In this document: positions 44,196 through 52,210 of the stretch, piece by piece
Numbering within the stretch: position 1 is the stretch's first letter
Layout of the letters: each line of letters begins with the position of its first letter
Assembly (NCBI RefSeq): GCF_002995785.1
Contig: NZ_PVXO01000028.1
Location: 1-64,000, forward strand
DNA from: Clostridium liquoris
Lineage (GTDB): Bacteria > Bacillota > Clostridia > Clostridiales > Clostridiaceae
Direction of reading: 5' to 3'
DNA: 64,000 nt
The notes under the pieces: generated by a model
What the model saw: the letters and a program-made list of their open reading frames with translations, nothing else
Told to the model about the DNA's origin: nothing
Databases searched by the model: none
Translations under genes and position numbers: made by a program

Positions 44196-44405
44196 CTACA
44201 TATCATAGATGTTCACGCTCCTTGTTGTAGGATTCCAGTTCTCTATGAATTTCTGTTTTACTTTGTCCTGTGAGAGATGAGATAAAATCTCTTGTTTTTC
44301 CTGTATCTCTGCTTTGAGAGATTCGATCAGCATATTGTAAGCCTGTGTTCCCGTTTTGGGTTTATGCTTCAATGTAATGTCTGCTGATATGCGTTCTACC
44401 TGCAT
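44196..44405 (-). CDS. Small uncharacterised protein of the nested element
   Basis: 69 residues from ATG 44405 behind GGGGGTG; the frame opens further up without a ribosome site. MQVERISADITLKHKPKTGT then a helix IESLKAEIQEKQEILSHLSQ. No family recognised. It is the first gene after a 200-base AT-rich stretch and about 16 bases from the DUF5681-like gene, so it probably heads that operon. A TTGACA on the - strand near 44456 may be a -35 box, although its spacing to TACAAT is long. Confidence 0.5.
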   Translation of the reverse strand: MQVERISADITLKHKPKTGTQAYNMLIESLKAEIQEKQEILSHLSQDKVKQKFIENWNPTTRSVNIYDM

Positions 44406-44620
44406 TAGTGAACACCCCCTTATTGTTATTGTACTGTTATCTGCTTGTGTATCTGTCAAGCTTTATTGGACAGTTTTTGAAAATGTGTTTTTGCTCAAAA
44501 ATGTTGTAGAAGCACTTATACGCTTTGTTTGAGCCTATTTACAAGCCATTTGAGCAATTTCGCTTTTGAAAACTTTCTATATCATTTTAATCATTTTGTG
44601 ATTGAAACCGACCAGAATGT

Positions 44621-45253
44621 TTAACCACAAGATTCCTTAAAATCATGCAAAGTAAGAATTGTGTCTTGTGGCAATGCATATCTTTCAGCGTATGCTTTAA
44701 TATCCCTCGATAAGTTAGATGTAGGCTTATGTCGCAATTTAAGATACTTACTCATAGCCTTTTTTAACACCTCAACATCTGGGATTAACTCACGCTCTTT
44801 AGCAATGGTTTCAGCTACATTGTCCGTCTGCGTCAAAGACTCAATTAGCTTCCACTTACAACCACTCAAATATGTTTTCACATCATGCTCAATCAATTCA
44901 TCACAGAAGATTCTTTTATATTCTTGAATGATTGCAATTAAGCTATCTTTAGTTAGAATATCTGAAAAGCTGGTTTTATCTCCAAATAGCTTTTTGATGA
45001 TTCTGTCTTGCATGATGATTTCTATTCTAAACAACCCTTTTGGTACAGATTCATTGTGTTTGTTTTCTTTCTTGTTTCGTGTCTCTTGCTCACGAGTTTT
45101 ATCGTATGCTTTCAACACATAGTAGTGTTGTCTTGTATGTGTGATGGTCCTCGTTACCTCTTTATATTTGCTGTTTTTACTTGCCCCAACCCATTTGTGA
45201 TTATCACTATCTGTTGATGTATATGATATTCTAAAAGTACCCCAAATTCTAAT
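44621..45253 (-). pseudogene. Probable replication protein, C-terminal part, cut by an IS21 element
   Basis: The - strand frame is open from the IS21 end at 45254 to 44621, about 210 codons, with no own start: FRISYTSTDSDNHKWVGASK, TRQHYYVLKAYDKTREQETR, then GLFRIEIIMQDRIIKKLFGD and LTKDSLIAIIQEYKRIF. It resembles the C-terminal part of phage/plasmid replication initiators. A GTG at 45118 could start a shorter product but has no good ribosome site. The matching N-terminal part lies on the other side of the IS at 47703. I infer one gene split by insertion. Confidence 0.6.
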
Positions 45254-45314
45254 TGAAAATTCCTCTAGAAGAAATATATAATAACCCTATGACAATTCAT
45301 AGGGAGGCTAGGGG

Positions 45315-46895
45315 ATGATAAGTTTAATGGATAAACAAAAAATAATAATAGATGGGTTTTTAGGAGGAAAATCTCAATGGGCAATCCATAGGGAAACTGG
45401 AATTGATAGAAAAACAATTAGAAAATATATCAGAGAATATGAAGAAAAAAGAGCTATGCTATTGGAGGGAGAAAGAGATAAACTAATTTTAACTGAAGAA
45501 ATTGTAGAATCACCAAAATACGATGCGAGTAATAGAACTAAAGTTAAATTAACAGAAGAAATAATGGATAAAATAGATTTTTATCTAGAGGAAAATGAAA
45601 AGAAGATACAAGCAGGAAAAAGTAAGCAGCAAAAGAAAAGAATAGATATTCATGAATGCCTTGAAGAAGAAGGCTATGACATAAGTTATTCAACCGTATG
45701 TAACTATATAAAAAATAAATTGAATGAGAAAAAGGAAGCATATATAAGGCAAGAATATGATCCAGGAGATGTAAGTGAATTTGACTGGGGACATGTTAAA
45801 CTAGAAATAGGTGGAGAAGCTAAAGCAATACAAATGGCTGTAATGACAACAGCAAGAGGAAACTACAGATTTGCGTATCTTTATCAAAATCAAAAAATGG
45901 AAAGTTTTCTAGATTCTCATGTTAGATTTTTTAACCATGTAGGAGGGGTTCATAAGGAAATAGTATATGACAATATGAAAGTTGCAGTAGCAAGATTTGT
46001 AAGTAAAACAGAAAAGGAACCTACAGAAGATCTTTTAAAATTATCTATGTACTATGGTTTTAAATATAGATTTTGTAATGCCAGACGTGGAAATGAAAAA
46101 GGTCATGTGGAAAGATCTGTAGAATACGTGAGGAGGAAAGTATTTAGTAAAAAAGATTCATTTGAAACATTAGAAGAGGCCAACGAGTATTTAAAAGAAG
46201 AACTTAAGAAATTAAATTCTAAACCACAGAAACATAATGAAAATAAAAGTGCAAAAGAATTTTTAGAAGAGGAATTACCTCACTTAATAAAACTTGTGCC
46301 ATCATATGATATTTCGAGAGTAGTAGAGTTAAGGGTAAATAAGTATTCTGTAATAAACATAGAGGAAAACAAATATTCAGTTCCAGATTCATTGGTTGGA
46401 AAATTCGTAACAGCAAAAATTTATCCAAATAATATACTAGTCTATCATGAAAATGAATTAGTAGCTGAACACGTAAGAAGTTTTGGAGCTAATACATGGA
46501 ATATAAAAATAGAACATTACCTGAATACATTAAAAAAGAAGCCTGGAGCAATTCATAGAAGCACAGCCATGCGACAAATGAATTCCAAGCTTCAAGAGAT
46601 ATATAATAAATATTATACCGAAAATCCAAAAGATTTCATAGACCTAATTGAATTAATTTCAAAAGAAGGCTTAGAAAAAATAGAAGAATCAATAAAAGGA
46701 TTGGAAAAGATAAATCCTTTAAATATAGATACAGAAAAAATAAAGCTTTTATGTAATAGACAAAAAGAAACCATAGATGAAAATAAGCATAAAAACACAG
46801 AAATAGAGGAGCATTCAAAGTTAATCCTTAATCATTATGGAGATTTACTAAAAAATTCATCAGGAGGTTTTGATAAGGAGGCTTTGATAATATGA
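45315..46895 (+). CDS. istA: IS21 transposase IstA
   Basis: 526 residues. An N-terminal helix-turn-helix (SQWAIHRETGIDRKTIRKYI) and a DDE integrase core: DPGDVSEFDWGHVKLEIGGE holds the first Asp, HKEIVYDNMKVAVARF the second, and RRGNEKGHVERSVEYVRRKV the Glu. RVVELRVNKYSVINIEENKY is the C-terminal beta domain. Length is normal for IstA. GGGAGG lies upstream of the ATG. It overlaps istB by four bases. Confidence 0.93.
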   Translation: MISLMDKQKIIIDGFLGGKSQWAIHRETGIDRKTIRKYIREYEEKRAMLLEGERDKLILTEEIVESPKYDASNRTKVKLTEEIMDKIDFYLEENEKKIQAGKSKQQKKRIDIHECLEEEGYDISYSTVCNYIKNKLNEKKEAYIRQEYDPGDVSEFDWGHVKLEIGGEAKAIQMAVMTTARGNYRFAYLYQNQKMESFLDSHVRFFNHVGGVHKEIVYDNMKVAVARFVSKTEKEPTEDLLKLSMYYGFKYRFCNARRGNEKGHVERSVEYVRRKVFSKKDSFETLEEANEYLKEELKKLNSKPQKHNENKSAKEFLEEELPHLIKLVPSYDISRVVELRVNKYSVINIEENKYSVPDSLVGKFVTAKIYPNNILVYHENELVAEHVRSFGANTWNIKIEHYLNTLKKKPGAIHRSTAMRQMNSKLQEIYNKYYTENPKDFIDLIELISKEGLEKIEESIKGLEKINPLNIDTEKIKLLCNRQKETIDENKHKNTEIEEHSKLILNHYGDLLKNSSGGFDKEALII

Positions 46896-47653
46896 AAAAA
46901 GATATCGTTAAAACTAATATAAAAACCGTAGCAAAGGAGTTGAAATTACCATATATAACTAGAAATATAGAGGATGAAATAAAGGAAGCAAATATAAAAA
47001 ATTTAACATATGAAGCTTTTCTTTTATCCTTATTAGAAAATGAATATGACTTAAGAAAAGCAAATGGAATAAAAAATAGAATTAGGCAAGCAAGATTTCC
47101 ATATAAAAAGTATATAGAAGACCTAAGCCTAGAGGATTTACCTCAAGATGCAAGAGATAAGATAAAAGTATTTTCATCATTAGATTTTATAGAAACGGGG
47201 CAAAATATAATACTTGCAGGAAACCCTGGTACAGGAAAAACACATATAGCCATAGGACTTGGAATTAAGGCCTGTAACAAAGGATATAAGGTTCTTTTTA
47301 CCACAATACCTTTGCTAGTAAATGAACTAAAAGAATCTAGATCTGCAAAGACACTAAGGGCTTTTGAAAAGAAATTTGAAAAATATGACCTTATTATAGC
47401 AGACGAATTAGGATATATTTCTTTCGATAAAGAAGCCTCTGAACTTTTATTTACTTACCTGTCTTTAAGGGCAGGAAGAAAATCTACAATAATAACTACA
47501 AATTTATCTTTTGAAAGGTGGGATGAAATATTTAAGGATCCAGTAATGACAGCGGCAATGATAGACAGGCTTACTCATAAATCATATATTGTAAATATGA
47601 ATGGCAATTCTTATAGATTAAAAGAAACACAGCTTTGGTTAGAAAAGCAATAA
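46892..47653 (+). CDS. istB: IS21 helper ATPase IstB
   Basis: 253 residues, a DnaC-like AAA+ ATPase: Walker A ILAGNPGTGKTHIAIGLGIK (about 108-127), Walker B YDLIIADELGYISFD (about 165) and STIITTNLSFERWDEIFKDP with the sensor residues. IstB helps IstA choose targets. Its ATG overlaps the istA stop. A GATAAGGAGG site precedes it. Intact, so this IS copy may still move. Confidence 0.93.
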   Translation: MKKDIVKTNIKTVAKELKLPYITRNIEDEIKEANIKNLTYEAFLLSLLENEYDLRKANGIKNRIRQARFPYKKYIEDLSLEDLPQDARDKIKVFSSLDFIETGQNIILAGNPGTGKTHIAIGLGIKACNKGYKVLFTTIPLLVNELKESRSAKTLRAFEKKFEKYDLIIADELGYISFDKEASELLFTYLSLRAGRKSTIITTNLSFERWDEIFKDPVMTAAMIDRLTHKSYIVNMNGNSYRLKETQLWLEKQ

Positions 47654-47702
47654 TTTTTTTACCTAAACTAGAGGAATTTTGGATTAGAATATAGAGGAAT
47701 TT

Positions 47703-48125
47703 TCACTTGACAAATACAGTTGATAATGTTGCATGGCACAGCAAATTCAACACATCAGATTGAGATGCTTTTCCGCTAACTTTCTGCGTTATATTACACT
47801 CAATAGATTTTACTGTGCTTGTAATTTCACTGCCTAAGATTTGCTTTAGCTGCTTTTCAACATCATTCTTACATATTTCTAAGTAAATAGAATCCGTTAG
47901 TGTAAAAGGCTGTATGTTGTTGTCCCTTACAAACTCTGGAAGAACCAAGTTTACTGTCGCTTTTCCATTTACAACCTTGACAGTCCCGTATCTTTTACCC
48001 TGGTCATTTATAAGTGGCTGTTCAGGCAAATCTTTTAGATTGCTTTGAAATGCAACCTCAAACTCATAGTTATCTGTACCTTGCTTGTGTCCATTTCTTT
48101 TTACTCGCTTCTTTCTCTCAGCCAT
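47703..48125 (-). pseudogene. Probable replication protein, N-terminal part, cut by an IS21 element
   Basis: 140 residues from ATG 48125 (AGGTG site): MAERKKRVKRNGHKQGTDNY, VNGKATVNLVLPEFVRDNNI, TDSIYLEICKNDVEKQLKQI, and SQSDVLNLLCHATLSTVFVK, with the stop formed at the IS21 end. On the other side of the IS the same strand continues with about 210 open codons. The join would give a protein of about 350 residues. I call it a replication initiator only by general resemblance and by its position downstream of an attenuator-type leader and iteron-like repeats. Confidence 0.55.
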
Positions 48126-48127
48126 TC

Positions 48128-48421
48128 TTAACACCTCAATTCAGAAACAATATCATTCAGTATTGCTTTTTTAAGGTGTCTATAACACTTATCGCAAAGC
48201 CCATAGCAAAAGCCATTTTCTTCGTTTTTGTCACCAACATCATGAAACCAGATTTCTTTACCTTGCTCATGATTTTCTGGGTCATTAAAGCCTTTGCCAC
48301 AGATAACGCAATTTGTTTCAGTTGTATCTACAACTCTAAAGTGGCCTGCTTCATTGAGAAACTCTCGCTTTATTGTGAGTTCTCTATATTCATCACTACA
48401 TATTTCTTTTACTTTTCCCAT
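48128..48421 (-). CDS. Small zinc-ribbon protein of the nested element
   Basis: 97 residues from ATG 48421 (GAGGTG upstream). Two Cys pairs, NCVICGKGFN and GLCDKCYRHL, suggest a zinc ribbon in the second half, with FRVVDTTET before it. The family is not recognised. It lies between a 41-aa gene and the split replication gene, with start and stop positions within a few bases of each, so it is part of one leftward operon. A DNA-binding accessory role in replication is a guess. Confidence 0.55.
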   Translation of the reverse strand: MGKVKEICSDEYRELTIKREFLNEAGHFRVVDTTETNCVICGKGFNDPENHEQGKEIWFHDVGDKNEENGFCYGLCDKCYRHLKKAILNDIVSELRC

Positions 48422-48423
48422 TT

Positions 48424-48549
48424 TCACACCTCACCCATTGCTTTCTTTATGTCTTTGATTATTGAAGTTGTTTCCTTGATAATTGCTTTGATTAAAGCAA
48501 TGTAGCTTTCAGCATAATAATTTCTTTCGTCAGTCTTTGCTCCATTCAT
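48424..48549 (-). CDS. Very small protein (41 aa) of the nested element
   Basis: MNGAKTDERNYYAESYIALI and then a single amphipathic helix ending KKAMGEV. GAGGTATT lies about eight bases before the ATG at 48549; a second ATG is at 48545 in another frame. It ends two bases before the next gene's start signal, so it is packed as an operon member. Nothing can be said about function. Confidence 0.4.
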   Translation of the reverse strand: MNGAKTDERNYYAESYIALIKAIIKETTSIIKDIKKAMGEV

Positions 48550-48572
48550 ATTCAATACCTCACATTCTTTGC

Positions 48573-48869
48573 TCACATATAGTCATCAATGCAATTCACA
48601 TCAATGCTATTCAAGATTTCCCTTAACTTGATAAACTCTTCCTTAGAGAAAGTGATACCACGTAAAGGATATTGCAATCCGTCTCTGTCAGATACTCGCC
48701 ATGCTCTAATATCAAACACAGGCTTCTTGTCGTTCCACTTTACAATCGACACTTCCTTTGAGAATCCACGAAAGCCTACCATGATAGTGTCAATATGTTC
48801 CTTTACTTCGTACTCGGTAACCTTACCAGCATTACACGCAAATTCATGCTTATTTGTTTTGTTATCCAT
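48573..48869 (-). CDS. YdbC/PC4-like single-strand DNA-binding protein
   Basis: 98 residues from ATG 48869 (AAGGA upstream). KPVFDIRAWRVSDRDGLQYP, then LRGITFSKEEFIKLREILNS is the PC4/YdbC pattern (DIRxW, GITxxxEE, L). The family binds single-stranded DNA as dimers. As the first gene of the operon leading to the probable replication gene, it may help replication of the element. It lies about 40 bases after the leader terminator. Confidence 0.7.
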   Translation of the reverse strand: MDNKTNKHEFACNAGKVTEYEVKEHIDTIMVGFRGFSKEVSIVKWNDKKPVFDIRAWRVSDRDGLQYPLRGITFSKEEFIKLREILNSIDVNCIDDYM

Positions 48870-48910
48870 TTTCCTTGTTCCTTTCGTTTTGATTTTATGC
48901 AACAAAAAAA

Positions 48911-48982
48911 GAGAAGCCAGTTAAACCTCGTCTAAAGGTAACTTTGCTTCTCTAAGCATTCAAAATATTAAATTAACTGGTC
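48911..48982 (-). promoter_or_regulatory. Attenuator-like leader: terminator with competing antiterminator arm
   Basis: On the - strand transcript an AGAGAAGC arm (about 48945-48952) can pair with GCTTCTCT (about 48910-48917), followed by a run of T: an intrinsic terminator. The 3' side of that stem also contains TTAACTGG (48916-48923), which can pair with the earlier CCAGTTAA (48973-48980), giving a mutually exclusive fold. This is the layout of transcription attenuation, as in Gram-positive plasmid rep genes controlled by a small counter-transcript. Confidence 0.5.
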
Positions 48983-48999
48983 TTTTCCGACCTATATAT

Positions 49000-49010
49000 A
49001 TTATACCACA
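49000..49010 (-). promoter_or_regulatory. Extended -10 promoter of the replication operon
   Basis: TGTGGTATAAT on the - strand is a strong extended -10 element (-10 at 49000-49005), with TGTACA as a weak -35 at 49023-49028. The transcript would start just before the attenuator leader. Confidence 0.55.
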
Positions 49011-49096
49011 AGTCTCGAAATTTGTACACTACTTTTTGAAACTTTTTTCTTTATTTTTCCGACAATTTTCTTGAGGTCCTTTTTATATATAATCCT

Positions 49097-49139
49097 CAGA
49101 TTAACCAGATTGACCCCAGATTGATTTTAATGGATTAAC
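49097..49139. repeat. Iteron-like 9-mers
   Basis: CAGATTAAC, CAGATTGAC, CAGATTGAT and TGGATTAAC follow each other at 49097, 49106, 49117 and 49131, the first two directly abutting. They may be initiator or regulator binding sites of the nested element. The surrounding 49011-49458 holds no gene that I can support. Confidence 0.4.
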
Positions 49140-49458
49140 CTATATTTTATATATCCTATTCCTAAAAGTCAATTCTGGATTATCTGGGAACCTCTGATGA
49201 TACCCCTTAAGTAATACAATAGTATAAAGTTGATATAATTATCATTAAAATACACAGAGGATTTAGGGCAAATAAACAGAAACTCATTTGTTCGGTTTTG
49301 CATTGTGCAGTATGAGAGATAATTGTCATAAAAGCCTTTAACTGCAATACTTTGTTAACCTTTTCTGCCTTGCCAAAAGTGAAACTCAATGCTATGCTTT
49401 TTCTATATTGCTTGTGATGTCAGTATTACGCTTGCTGAACAAACAAGCACAATCCTTC

Positions 49459-49486
49459 AAAAACGAGCTTCAAAAAGCTCGTTTTT
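49459..49486. terminator. Perfect 12-bp terminator hairpin
   Basis: AAAAACGAGCTT (49459-49470) and AAGCTCGTTTTT (49475-49486) pair perfectly with a CAAA loop, with T and A runs built into both arms so that it works in both directions. It marks the end of the recognisable genes of the nested element on this side. Confidence 0.75.
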
Positions 49487-49592
49487 GTGTTATAATAAAG
49501 TCAGATTAGTTAAATTTGGGCATAAGTTTAAGAGGTCTACTATAATTAAACTTTTTTGTTAGACTAATTTAGACCCCTAGTTGCAGTATGAA

Positions 49593-50939
49593 ATGCCCGG
49601 ATAATAATTAAATTATTTAAGTAGAGATGGTTTTAAGATTACATCATTAGGTTCGATTTTAGTGATACCTAATGCATTTATTAACTTAAATCCATGTCTA
49701 GAGCTGAATGGGTCATACGGAGACTGGTCATTCAGCTTTTTTCTTGTATAAGAGTTTATGTGAGACATTAATAACGTGATGTCTGCTTGTGTAAAATTAT
49801 CCATGCTTTTGCCTTTTGGAATGACCCTACGAATTAATTCATGATTATTCTCAACTTCTGGCTTTTGGTAAGCTGAATATGGATAACAGTAAAATATATT
49901 CGTGAGTTTCTCTTCACCTTGTATTTTTTCGATACTATTGGGATCTGAAAACTCACTTCCATTATCCGTTAAAATGACAGGGAAGAGCTTTTTAAAATAA
50001 TCAGGTCCTACAGCATCATAAATCATCTTAAAGCACTCTCTGACACTCTTTGTATCATTAGCATCCCTAATAAACATAAGCATAAAAGATGTATCAACAA
50101 AGTGGATTGTAAGCAGTACTTTCCCACCCTTTTTACCTTCTACGGTATCCATTTCAACTATGGAAATATCTTTATTGCCATCTAGAAAGTTTAAATAATC
50201 ATCATACCTTCTATCTTCTAAACATTTTTTATCAACCTTATATCCCATTTGGATTTTCCGTCTGGGTCGATATCTTACTTTCCTTGGTAAATCAGCATTT
50301 TTTACTGATAATGCTCCTATTTCTATATAGTTATATATAGTTTTTTCACTAACCATGATTGTATCTTTATTGTTGGCAAGTACATGATGCACTGATTGTC
50401 CATTATTAATTAGTGGTTTAATAATATCATCTAATCTCTTAAGTTCCTCAGGAGAACTTTCAATACCAACTCTAGATTCAACTAGTAAACCTTCATAGTC
50501 TTTCTGGGCTATTTTCGCGGAGTAGTAGCATTTTGAAAGAGTACATCTATTTCTATCTTCGCAACCATTACATACATATGGTGAAGATTTTAATCTCTCA
50601 CAAATATCTTCCTTAAAATATTCACAATTATCATTGCAATAACCACAGAATCTGCAGTATTTATATTTACTTTTACACATCTTTTCTTTGCAAATATTAT
50701 TTAAATCACAATCATACCTATAAATACATGCATTGTAACTACGGCCGTAGCAACCCTTCTTATCAATAGTAGATCTAAGGGAAATTTCCCTTGAAATAGT
50801 TGTTTTATGCCTATTAAGTTCTCTAGATATTTTTGATAAAGAAAAGTTCAATTTCAGATATCTTTCTATCTCCAATCTATCATCATAAGTTAAATGTTTT
50901 GCCATAATAGCTTCCTCCTTTGAGCTATTATCCGGGCAT
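49593..50939 (-). mobile_element. IS30-family insertion sequence
   Basis: ATGCCCGGATAATA at 49593 is repeated inverted (TATTATCCGGGCAT) ending at 50939. The single transposase gene fills the interior. Similar TTTAGACCCCTAG/ATTAGACCCCTAG words lie on both outer sides (about 49568 and 51175), suggesting it landed in or beside remnants of the element whose ends form the 21-bp inverted repeats. Confidence 0.8.
49613..50905 (-). CDS. IS30-family transposase
   Basis: 430 residues from ATG 50905 (GGAGGAAGC upstream); the frame is open further without a start signal. MAKHLTYDDRLEIERYLKLN then SLSKISRELNRHKTTISREI is the IS30 N-terminal helix-turn-helix. A Cys-rich part (CRFCGYCNDNCEYFKEDICE) follows. 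The DDE core shows VEMDTVEGKKGGKVLLTIHF, PVILTDNGSEFSDPNSIEK and PEVENNHELIRRVIPKGKSM. All three acidic residues are present, so it may be active. Confidence 0.92.
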   Translation of the reverse strand: MAKHLTYDDRLEIERYLKLNFSLSKISRELNRHKTTISREISLRSTIDKKGCYGRSYNACIYRYDCDLNNICKEKMCKSKYKYCRFCGYCNDNCEYFKEDICERLKSSPYVCNGCEDRNRCTLSKCYYSAKIAQKDYEGLLVESRVGIESSPEELKRLDDIIKPLINNGQSVHHVLANNKDTIMVSEKTIYNYIEIGALSVKNADLPRKVRYRPRRKIQMGYKVDKKCLEDRRYDDYLNFLDGNKDISIVEMDTVEGKKGGKVLLTIHFVDTSFMLMFIRDANDTKSVRECFKMIYDAVGPDYFKKLFPVILTDNGSEFSDPNSIEKIQGEEKLTNIFYCYPYSAYQKPEVENNHELIRRVIPKGKSMDNFTQADITLLMSHINSYTRKKLNDQSPYDPFSSRHGFKLINALGITKIEPNDVILKPSLLK

Positions 50940-51163
50940 AACATAATAATACTACAAACTCCACCGATGTTGACATGTGAACCTGAAAATGATGTAAAGA
51001 AATTACCCGAAGGCAAGCAAAACAAAGTTAATTGCTACATTTGCTTCGGGATGGAATATTTTATCATTTTCAGAACCCCATATCAACACTACCCTGCGGC
51101 GGCTCCTTCTGATCCAAATCCCCCTCAGGCTTCACAAAACAAATGTTATATGTCTTAGAAATT

Positions 51164-51245
51164 TGTAAGGTTAAATTAGACCCCTAGATTTGTAAGACTA
51201 AATTAGACTGAAAAGCAAAAAGGGGTCTAATTTAGTTTTACAATT
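51164..51245. repeat. Right terminal repeats of the nested element
   Basis: TGTAAGGTTAAATTAGAC (51164-51181) and TGTAAGACTAAATTAGAC (51191-51208) are in direct orientation; the 21-bp copy at 51225-51245 is inverted relative to the left end at 38068. The stretch 50940-51163 contains no supported gene, only an inverted GAAAATGAT/ATCATTTTC pair and a short weak open frame. Confidence 0.55.
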
Positions 51246-51249
51246 AACA

Positions 51250-51263
51250 TATCAGAGATAATG
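51250..51263. repeat. 14-bp direct repeat, right copy
   Basis: TATCAGAGATAATG, identical to 38051-38064, four bases outside the right inverted repeat. With the left copy it brackets the 13-kb unit. Confidence 0.6.
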
Positions 51264-51285
51264 AGAAAAAGCAGCCCCTTAGGTG

Positions 51286-51314
51286 CTGACAAAGTAATTT
51301 GGGTGTGGTATAAT
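51286..51314 (+). promoter_or_regulatory. Promoter-like sequence right of the nested element
   Basis: CTGACA (51286-51291), 17 bases, then TATAAT (51309-51314) with an upstream TGTGG. A good sigma-A promoter in sequence, but the following 380 bases to the XRE gene hold no gene I can support, only an imperfect AT-rich palindrome near 51358-51389. It may drive the XRE/CBASS region or a lost gene. Confidence 0.5.
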
Positions 51315-51694
51315 ACAAGGTTAAAATTTTGAAAGATGTCAAAGATTATTATCACTAGATTTCTTTTTTAAAAAATAAGAGATCTTATTTCAAAGGGTAG
51401 TTAAGTTAAAAGCTTATTAAATGAACTGGCTCAAATGTATATGAGATAAAGAAAAGGGAACCTGACAAGCGTTTTTAAGATGCCTGGGAACATTCAGTAT
51501 AGATTAGCAAAGATGTTAATGTACTATAAAATAAAATAGATATTCTTGGAGATAAGATAAATAAAATTATAAATACAAAATATAATAAAAAGGGATTAAA
51601 TATTGTGAAGATTAACAGGCTTAAATACTTCTAAATATGATATAATGTTTTATATAGTTTATCTCCATGAAAACAAAGTTAGGAGGTTTTAAAA

Positions 51695-51904
51695 ATGGGA
51701 TTTAGCTATAATAAATTATGGAAACTATTGATTGATAAAAAAATGATGAAAACAGATCTTCAAAAAGCGGTAAATATGAGTCCCACAACATTAGCAAAAA
51801 TGGGAAAAGGTGAAAATATTAGTATGGAGATATTGGGAAGAATATGTGAATACTTTCATTGTAATATTGGAGATATAATAAGTTACGAATTTGATGAAGG
51901 TTAG
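51695..51904 (+). CDS. XRE-family helix-turn-helix regulator
   Basis: 69 residues, a single Cro/C1-type domain: SYNKLWKLLIDKKMMKTDLQ, AVNMSPTTLAKMGKGENISM and RICEYFHCNIGDIISYEFDE. TAGGAGG precedes the ATG and a TATAAT lies at 51641. This class often sits in front of cytosine methylase genes, and 120 bases downstream is a broken methylase start. Since that partner is lost, it may now regulate itself or the CBASS operon 300 bases downstream; that is inference. Confidence 0.8.
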   Translation: MGFSYNKLWKLLIDKKMMKTDLQKAVNMSPTTLAKMGKGENISMEILGRICEYFHCNIGDIISYEFDEG

Positions 51905-52023
51905 ATGCTTTAAATAATATAGTTAAAAGTAAAAAATACAAATACTAAAATAATAGAGGAATAATTTTTGAATGATAAAATAATTATTATAATTATTAGG
52001 ATTATTAGAATAGGAGGTAAAAT

Positions 52024-52089
52024 ATGAATCTTAAATTCTTTGATTTTTTTGCTGGCACTAGGGAATTACTTTTGAATGCGTGTACGTAA
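52024..52089 (+). pseudogene. Relic of a cytosine-5 methylase start (motif I)
   Basis: A good ribosome site (GGAGG) and ATG give MNLKFFDFFAGTRELLLNACT and then a stop. KFFDFFAG is the start of m5C methylases (motif I, FAGxGG), after which the frame is lost and no other motif is seen up to 52200. I read it as a decayed restriction-modification gene that once followed the XRE regulator. The region 51905-52210 contains nothing else supported. Confidence 0.5.
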
Positions 52090-52210
52090 TGAATAAATAA
52101 TGAAATAGATGATTATGATGTAGGTTGTTTTTATAGCCGAGTAAAGAAAATTTGATATGAACAAATATTCTTTTTAGAAAGCATGAACTTACAGATAAAG
52201 GAGGAAAATA

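Larger units (their letters stand above)
45254..47705 (+). mobile_element. IS21-family insertion sequence with istA and istB
   Basis: The ends match: TGAAAATTCCTCTA at 45254-45267 and its inverse ending at 47705. A second AAAATTCCTCTAG copy lies inside the right end, with ATTCTAAT nearby at both ends, the multiple terminal repeats typical of IS21. Two overlapping transposition genes fill the interior. No clear target duplication is seen. It sits inside the probable replication gene of the nested element. Confidence 0.8.
38068..51245. mobile_element. 13-kb nested element bounded by 21-bp inverted repeats
   Basis: A 21-bp sequence containing TGTAAAACTAAATTAGAC (38068-38088) is repeated perfectly and inverted at 51225-51245. 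Inside are a tyrosine integrase, a serine recombinase, excisionase-like and replication-type genes, an IS21 copy and an IS30 copy. Base composition is visibly richer in GC than the ICE backbone and most genes are on the - strand. The integrase-driven element itself may be smaller, about 38160-49490, inside the inverted-repeat unit. It sits between the restriction cassette and the CBASS cargo. Confidence 0.55.

Noticed and set aside
44621-45118. Separate 165-aa gene starting at GTG 45118
   Set aside because: The frame continues upstream to the IS21 end with protein-like sequence and no ribosome site precedes the GTG, so it is better read as part of a split gene.
45220-47712. Target duplication of the IS21 copy
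   Set aside because: Bases next to the two ends (TCTAAT and CTTGAC) do not match, so none is claimed.
51358-51389. Imperfect AT-rich palindrome right of the nested element
   Set aside because: Mostly A/T runs; similar pairing is expected by chance in this base composition.
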